Of a DNA stretch of 10,433 nucleotides, positions 7,118-10,433 are shown in pieces. Numbering within the stretch: the stretch's first letter is position 1; each line of letters starts with the position of its first letter. The notes below the pieces were generated by a model. That model had not been told where the DNA came from and did no database searches. It saw only the letters and a program-made list of their open reading frames with translations. The position numbers and the translations under genes are program-made. Where the stretch lies: assembly GCA_016287995.1 (NCBI GenBank), contig JAEEXW010000067.1:1-10433 (forward strand). Reading direction: 5' to 3'. The stretch is from Bacteroidales bacterium. GTDB taxonomy: Bacteria > Bacteroidota > Bacteroidia > Bacteroidales > UBA3824.

Positions 7118-9445
7118 TTAATTTTTTTCTTTGTGAAGGACGGGAATCCGTATCAAAACCTGAAACCCGCGCCCCGGAGAAGACCTGAAAAAGAACTTTC
7201 CGTCAACAGCCTTTACCCTCGCCTTTATGTTTTGAAGTCCGTGTCCGGATTTTGAGTCGCCCGAATACGAGACCACCGAAGAGTCAAAACCGACTCCATC
7301 GTCGGCATATTCCAAGACAAGCGAATCTTTTTCGCTGACAAGGCTTATAGCCGTATTTTTTGCTTTTGAATGTTTCATCGTATTATTAATCAACTCGTTG
7401 ATAATACGGTAAACGTTCAGTTCGAGGTTTTTGTCTTCCAAGGGGACGTATTCGGAATGTGTAAAACCGAATTTTATCAGCCTTGAATTTTCCAAGCCTT
7501 CGATTATGTTGTTAATCGTCGCCACAAGTCCGAAACGTGTCAAAATCACGGGGTGAAGATTGTCCGCAATCTCTTTTACGCCCGAAATTGCCTCGCCGAG
7601 AATGTCTTTCGTAAGTTTCAGAGTCCGGAAAATTTCGGAAGTCTCCACGCCGCCGGAGAGAATCAGGTTGATGTAAATGTTGATGCTCGACAACTGCGCT
7701 CCGAGACCGTCGTGAAGTTCCTGCGCAAGCCTTGTCCGTTCTTTTTCCTCGGCGAGCGTGGTTGCGGTAAGGACGGCGTTGTCGATATTTCTGAGCCCCG
7801 TTACGTCCGCAAAAACCAAAGAACATATCGTATCGCCAGCAACGGTGATTTTTGAAGCCGTAGCCTCGATGTACATTTTTGAGCCGTCCTCTTTCAACTG
7901 CACAAGCGGCGCAGTCTCAAACAAAGGCGGTTTTCCGACCTTGTCGATAAGACGGACAACGTCTTTTAAGACCTGACCTTTGAGCACCGTGTCAAGCCTT
8001 CTGCCCGTAAAATCGGCACTGCCCGGAATGTCAAAAAGTTCCAAGAAACGGCGGTTGTAACGTTGAAGTATAAAATCCTGATCAACGGAAATTATGCCGT
8101 TGGCGTTGTATTTAAAAAGGTTGGAAATCTCCTTTTCCTGCCTTATGATTTTCTTTTCGTAAATCTTTTTGTTTATGTTGTTTTTGACCAAGCCCGCAAC
8201 CGTTGCCACCGCGTAAACGTTTTCCTGCGTGATTCCCGAAACGGAATTTTTGCACACATAAAATACTCCCGCCAGCATTTCGCCGATAACTATCGGATAA
8301 AGGATATACCTCTGCCCTCTTGACGAAATCACTTTCGGAATATACGGGTCTTGAATGTTGCAAATCACAGAGCCGGAGTTTTCTTTCAAAAGCCTTACAA
8401 AACCGCTGTAATCGTTTTCCGTTGGAGGAAGTTGTCCTTTTTTGCAGGTTTTAAGACGGCTGTTGTGATAGAAAAATTCCGTCTTTTTGTCTTTTCTGCC
8501 CAAAAGCAGGATTATTTCCGACGCGCTTGTCAACTTCATGAGCGAATTAACAAGATAAATGCACGCCGAAGTAAAACCCTGAATACCGCCCGCTGTCTGC
8601 GAAATCAGTCTCAGGTCTTTTTGAAATTCAAGATTTTTTCTGACGTCAACCTGCGACGAAAGTGCGCCCGTGATGTTTTCGGTGTTAATGACAACCAACC
8701 CGCTCGAAGTCTTGTCAAGGAGTTTTCCCTTGGATTCAAGGACAAGTTTTCTGCCGCCTTTTTTACGGTTGAGAACGTATCTTAACACTGACTGACCTTT
8801 TTCCAAAACGCCGTCAAAAAAGTCTTTGAGAACGTCCCTGTCCTTTTCGGTCTCGGCGATATCCCAAAAATCAAGACCGTCAATCTCGCCCTGATAACAG
8901 AAAACCTTGTTGCAGGAAGGCGAAGCGGAGACGATTTTGCCGTTTCTCTCGCAAATCATTTCGGCGCAGGGCATATTGTCTTTCATCATTTGGAGGACGG
9001 AATATTTGCGGTCGAGAATTTCGGCACGTTTTTCAGCCTCCTGCAAACGTCCCGCAAGAATTTTCTGGCGCGAGGCGGCCTCCAACTGAATTTTTATCCT
9101 GTTCAAGAGTTCGTCGCTTGCAAAAGGTTTGCAAACATAATCACATGCCCCGATAGAAAGCCCTTTGACGATACTTTGAGAATCGGCACGCGCCGTAATG
9201 AACATAACGGGAATATCCCTGGTTTTGGAATTTTTCTTCAACTGCGTACAAATTTCAAAACCGTCCTTTCCGGGCAGCATAATGTCAAGCAAAATCAAGT
9301 CAGGCTTTTCGTTAACTGCCGCTATTACAGCCTGTACGCCGTCCTGAGCGGTTACAACCCTGTACTCGTTGCCAAGCATTGCGCTGAGCATTACAAGGTT
9401 GAGACTGCTGTCGTCTACGGCAAGTATTGTTTGTTGTCTTTCCAT
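7118..9445 (-). CDS. Soluble hybrid histidine kinase, REC-PAS-GAF-PAS-HisKA_3-HATPase_c
   Basis: Predicted cytosolic NarX/DegS-class sensor kinase; no membrane segment is visible in its 775 residues. Domains: N-terminal receiver about 5-120 (Asp11/Asp12, phospho-site Asp54 in LILLDIMLPGKDGFE, Thr84, Lys106 in CKPF); coiled coil about 121-155; PAS-like 156-262; GAF-like about 275-425; helical linker 425-440; second PAS about 441-552; HisKA_3 about 568-635 with phospho-acceptor His578 in AQELHDGLGAQLSSI; HATPase_c about 672-770 with N box INELINNTMKHSKA, G1 box YADDGVGFD and G2 box GHGLQNIKARV. All catalytic motifs look intact. HisKA_3 kinases normally phosphorylate NarL-type receivers; one such receiver is encoded 30 bp downstream. 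It begins 8 bp after the recX-like stop. The PAS1 and GAF assignments rest on position and pattern and are less sure than the ends. The sensed signal is unknown. Confidence 0.93.
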   Translation of the reverse strand: MERQQTILAVDDSSLNLVMLSAMLGNEYRVVTAQDGVQAVIAAVNEKPDLILLDIMLPGKDGFEICTQLKKNSKTRDIPVMFITARADSQSIVKGLSIGACDYVCKPFASDELLNRIKIQLEAASRQKILAGRLQEAEKRAEILDRKYSVLQMMKDNMPCAEMICERNGKIVSASPSCNKVFCYQGEIDGLDFWDIAETEKDRDVLKDFFDGVLEKGQSVLRYVLNRKKGGRKLVLESKGKLLDKTSSGLVVINTENITGALSSQVDVRKNLEFQKDLRLISQTAGGIQGFTSACIYLVNSLMKLTSASEIILLLGRKDKKTEFFYHNSRLKTCKKGQLPPTENDYSGFVRLLKENSGSVICNIQDPYIPKVISSRGQRYILYPIVIGEMLAGVFYVCKNSVSGITQENVYAVATVAGLVKNNINKKIYEKKIIRQEKEISNLFKYNANGIISVDQDFILQRYNRRFLELFDIPGSADFTGRRLDTVLKGQVLKDVVRLIDKVGKPPLFETAPLVQLKEDGSKMYIEATASKITVAGDTICSLVFADVTGLRNIDNAVLTATTLAEEKERTRLAQELHDGLGAQLSSINIYINLILSGGVETSEIFRTLKLTKDILGEAISGVKEIADNLHPVILTRFGLVATINNIIEGLENSRLIKFGFTHSEYVPLEDKNLELNVYRIINELINNTMKHSKAKNTAISLVSEKDSLVLEYADDGVGFDSSVVSYSGDSKSGHGLQNIKARVKAVDGKFFFRSSPGRGFQVLIRIPVLHKEKN

Positions 9446-9453
9446 AAAGCGAG

Positions 9454-9930
9454 TTAATAATCTTTCAACAATCCGTCAATTACGTTTGAGGACATTCCGG
9501 CGTCGTAGCCCCGCGAAAGGCAAAAACGCATGAGTTTTTCCCAGACTTTTCTTCTGGGCAGACCTTCTTTTATACCCCGCAATTTTTTTGCCAATTCGTC
9601 TTCCATAATCTTTTTTTCGTCATCAGCCTCCGAAAAGACTTCCAAAACGTAATTTATATCATCAGGGGAGATTTTTTTGAGCCTGAGACGGCTGACAATT
9701 TTTTTTCTGCCCCATTTCAAAAACCTCTGTTTGTCGGAAAAAAAACTTTCCGCATAACGTCTGTTGTCAACGTACTTGTTTTCAACAAGATACTCAACAC
9801 CGAGAGCCGCTTCTTCGTCGCTGCACCCGTGAGAAGCCATGTAAGTAAAAGCATCGAGTTCGCATTTTTCGGTTTTTGAACACAATGCCATAAGTTTGTT
9901 GAGTGCTTTCAACGCCGTTTCCGTCATCAT
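9454..9930 (-). CDS. recX: RecX-family regulatory protein
   Basis: RecX proteins bind RecA and limit its filament growth in recombinational repair. The 158-residue product is helical and follows the RecX repeat layout: ALNKLMALCSKTEKCELDAF at about 7-28, a 'Y-VDNRRYAESFFSDKQRF' helix at about 53-70, then LKWGRKKIVSRLRLKKIS at 71-88. The FSDK-RF-KWGR-KI pattern resembles the RecX of Bacteroidota. The third repeat toward the C-terminus (about 118-152, RRKVWEKLMRFCLSRGYD) is weaker but recognisable. recA is not adjacent; the gene lies 15 bp after a lipoprotein gene and 8 bp before the hybrid kinase, so it is likely co-transcribed with signalling genes. Two tandem ATGs begin it (9928-9930, 9925-9927) without a Shine-Dalgarno sequence. 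The family call is by motif only. Confidence 0.8.
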   Translation of the reverse strand: MMTETALKALNKLMALCSKTEKCELDAFTYMASHGCSDEEAALGVEYLVENKYVDNRRYAESFFSDKQRFLKWGRKKIVSRLRLKKISPDDINYVLEVFSEADDEKKIMEDELAKKLRGIKEGLPRRKVWEKLMRFCLSRGYDAGMSSNVIDGLLKDY

Positions 9931-9945
9931 TTTTGTTCACTGTTT

Positions 9946-10362
9946 TCAGTCTACAAGCAAAGAGTCAGTATTGAACTGGTAAAACGTGATTTTATAATCA
10001 CCGTCCCGCTCTATAAACTCCAACTTTTCAAACATATCAGCACCGGCATAAATCACTTTATATTTTATCCCGACCCTTGTTACTCTATCCTGTGTAATGC
10101 TTTCAAAGGCAATACGCTGAGCCCTTAACATAGTGCCAAGATTTTTTTTCTTGTATTTAAAACCGTCCAGCCAAATTTCTTTCGGAGTATATTTCAACGC
10201 CTCATTGTCCAACAAAGAAAACACCCTTTCGTAGTTTTCGTTTTGCAGACAATCATAAAACTCCTCTCCGATTTGGTCGCAATCCTTTACCGAGCCGCAC
10301 GAAGAAAAAAACGGTAAAACGGCAAACACCGTCAACAAAAAAATACACAACTTCTTTTTCAT
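9946..10362 (-). CDS. Small putative lipoprotein, possibly NTF2-like (DUF4019-type) fold
   Basis: I do not recognise a specific function. The 138-residue product starts with MKKK, a hydrophobic stretch 5-19 and a lipobox-like FSSC with Cys22 as the lipidation site, so it is probably an exported lipoprotein of about 117 mature residues. The mature part begins with 'CDQIGEEFYDCLQNENYERVFSLL', a helix typical of the first helix in NTF2-like domains, followed by a Trp-containing 'IWLDGFKYKKKNLGT' segment and strands ending DGDYKITFYQF. This order resembles DUF4019/DUF3887-type small exported proteins, but that is an inference. Residues after Cys22 (G, S, V) give no clear inner-membrane retention signal. 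It starts 27 bp after the stop of the partial upstream gene and ends 15 bp before recX, so it is probably part of the same operon. Confidence 0.8.
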   Translation of the reverse strand: MKKKLCIFLLTVFAVLPFFSSCGSVKDCDQIGEEFYDCLQNENYERVFSLLDNEALKYTPKEIWLDGFKYKKKNLGTMLRAQRIAFESITQDRVTRVGIKYKVIYAGADMFEKLEFIERDGDYKITFYQFNTDSLLVD

Positions 10363-10389
10363 TTTTTGCTTTCTGCTTTGTATAAATTC

Positions 10390-10433
10390 TTATTTTAGTT
10401 TTACGTCCGCGTCTTCGATATAATGCCAACGCC
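10390..10433 (-). CDS. C-terminal end of an unidentified upstream gene (partial)
   Basis: The last 44 bases, read on the - strand, give a frame ending in RWHYIEDADVKLK and a TAA stop at 10390-10392. Its acidic/aromatic make-up reads like a real protein C-terminus, better than the other two frames, one of which (ending ISKTRT, stop at 10401-10403) is also closed. The 27-bp gap to the lipoprotein start fits the operon spacing. Too short to assign a family. Confidence 0.45.
   Translation of the reverse strand, partial: RWHYIEDADVKLK

Noticed and set aside
7512..7826. 104-codon - strand frame inside the hybrid kinase, Arg/His-rich
   Set aside because: It overlaps the HisKA_3 region, whose motifs are clearly in the other frame; the composition is typical of a frame-shifted shadow.
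1..10433. CRISPR array, insertion sequence, tRNA/rRNA gene or phage genes
   Set aside because: No regularly spaced direct repeats, transposase frames, inverted-repeat ends, cloverleaf or conserved rRNA segments were found; the window is filled by ordinary chromosomal genes.

Overview
The window holds the 3' end of groEL on the + strand. Facing it is a tightly packed run of eight genes on the - strand, the last one cut by the window edge. The organism is probably a Gram-negative bacterium of the Bacteroidota/FCB group, though this is an inference. GroEL reads like that group's chaperonins and has a short tail. The RecX homologue carries the 'DK-RF-KWGR-KI' signature I associate with Bacteroidota RecX. 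None of the seven visible - strand start codons has a Shine-Dalgarno sequence; the stretches before them are A/T-rich instead. The outermost complete gene encodes a short lipoprotein with an SSC lipobox. Flagellar or gliding chemotaxis is uncommon in classical gut Bacteroidota, so the exact lineage is open.

Layout. 1-1578: groEL, about 20 codons short at its 5' end. 1596-1636: an almost fully self-complementary hairpin with A/T tracts on both sides, serving as a shared terminator for the two converging transcription units. 1647-9445: a signalling cluster read right to left, in the transcriptional order soluble REC-PAS-GAF-PAS histidine kinase, tandem-receiver response regulator, CheA, CheW, methyl-accepting chemotaxis protein (MCP). 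9454-10362: a RecX-like regulator and, further upstream, a small lipoprotein. 10390-10433: the likely C-terminus of another protein. Gaps along the strand are 27, 15, 8, 30, 54 and 12 bp plus one 4-bp overlap, so a single long operon is plausible. No stretch over 300 bp lacks a gene.

How the genes may work together. MCP, CheW and CheA form a standard chemoreceptor core array with a periplasmic sensor domain. Beside it is a NarX-type (HisKA_3) cytosolic kinase that carries its own N-terminal receiver. Between the two kinases lies a 261-residue protein made only of two receivers. The first is NarL/FixJ-like, the kind normally paired with HisKA_3 kinases. The second is CheY-like, the kind normally paired with CheA. 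The simplest reading is that this protein collects signals from both kinases. That is the most interesting hypothesis in the window. CheR, CheB, CheC/CheD/CheZ and a free CheY are not seen here.
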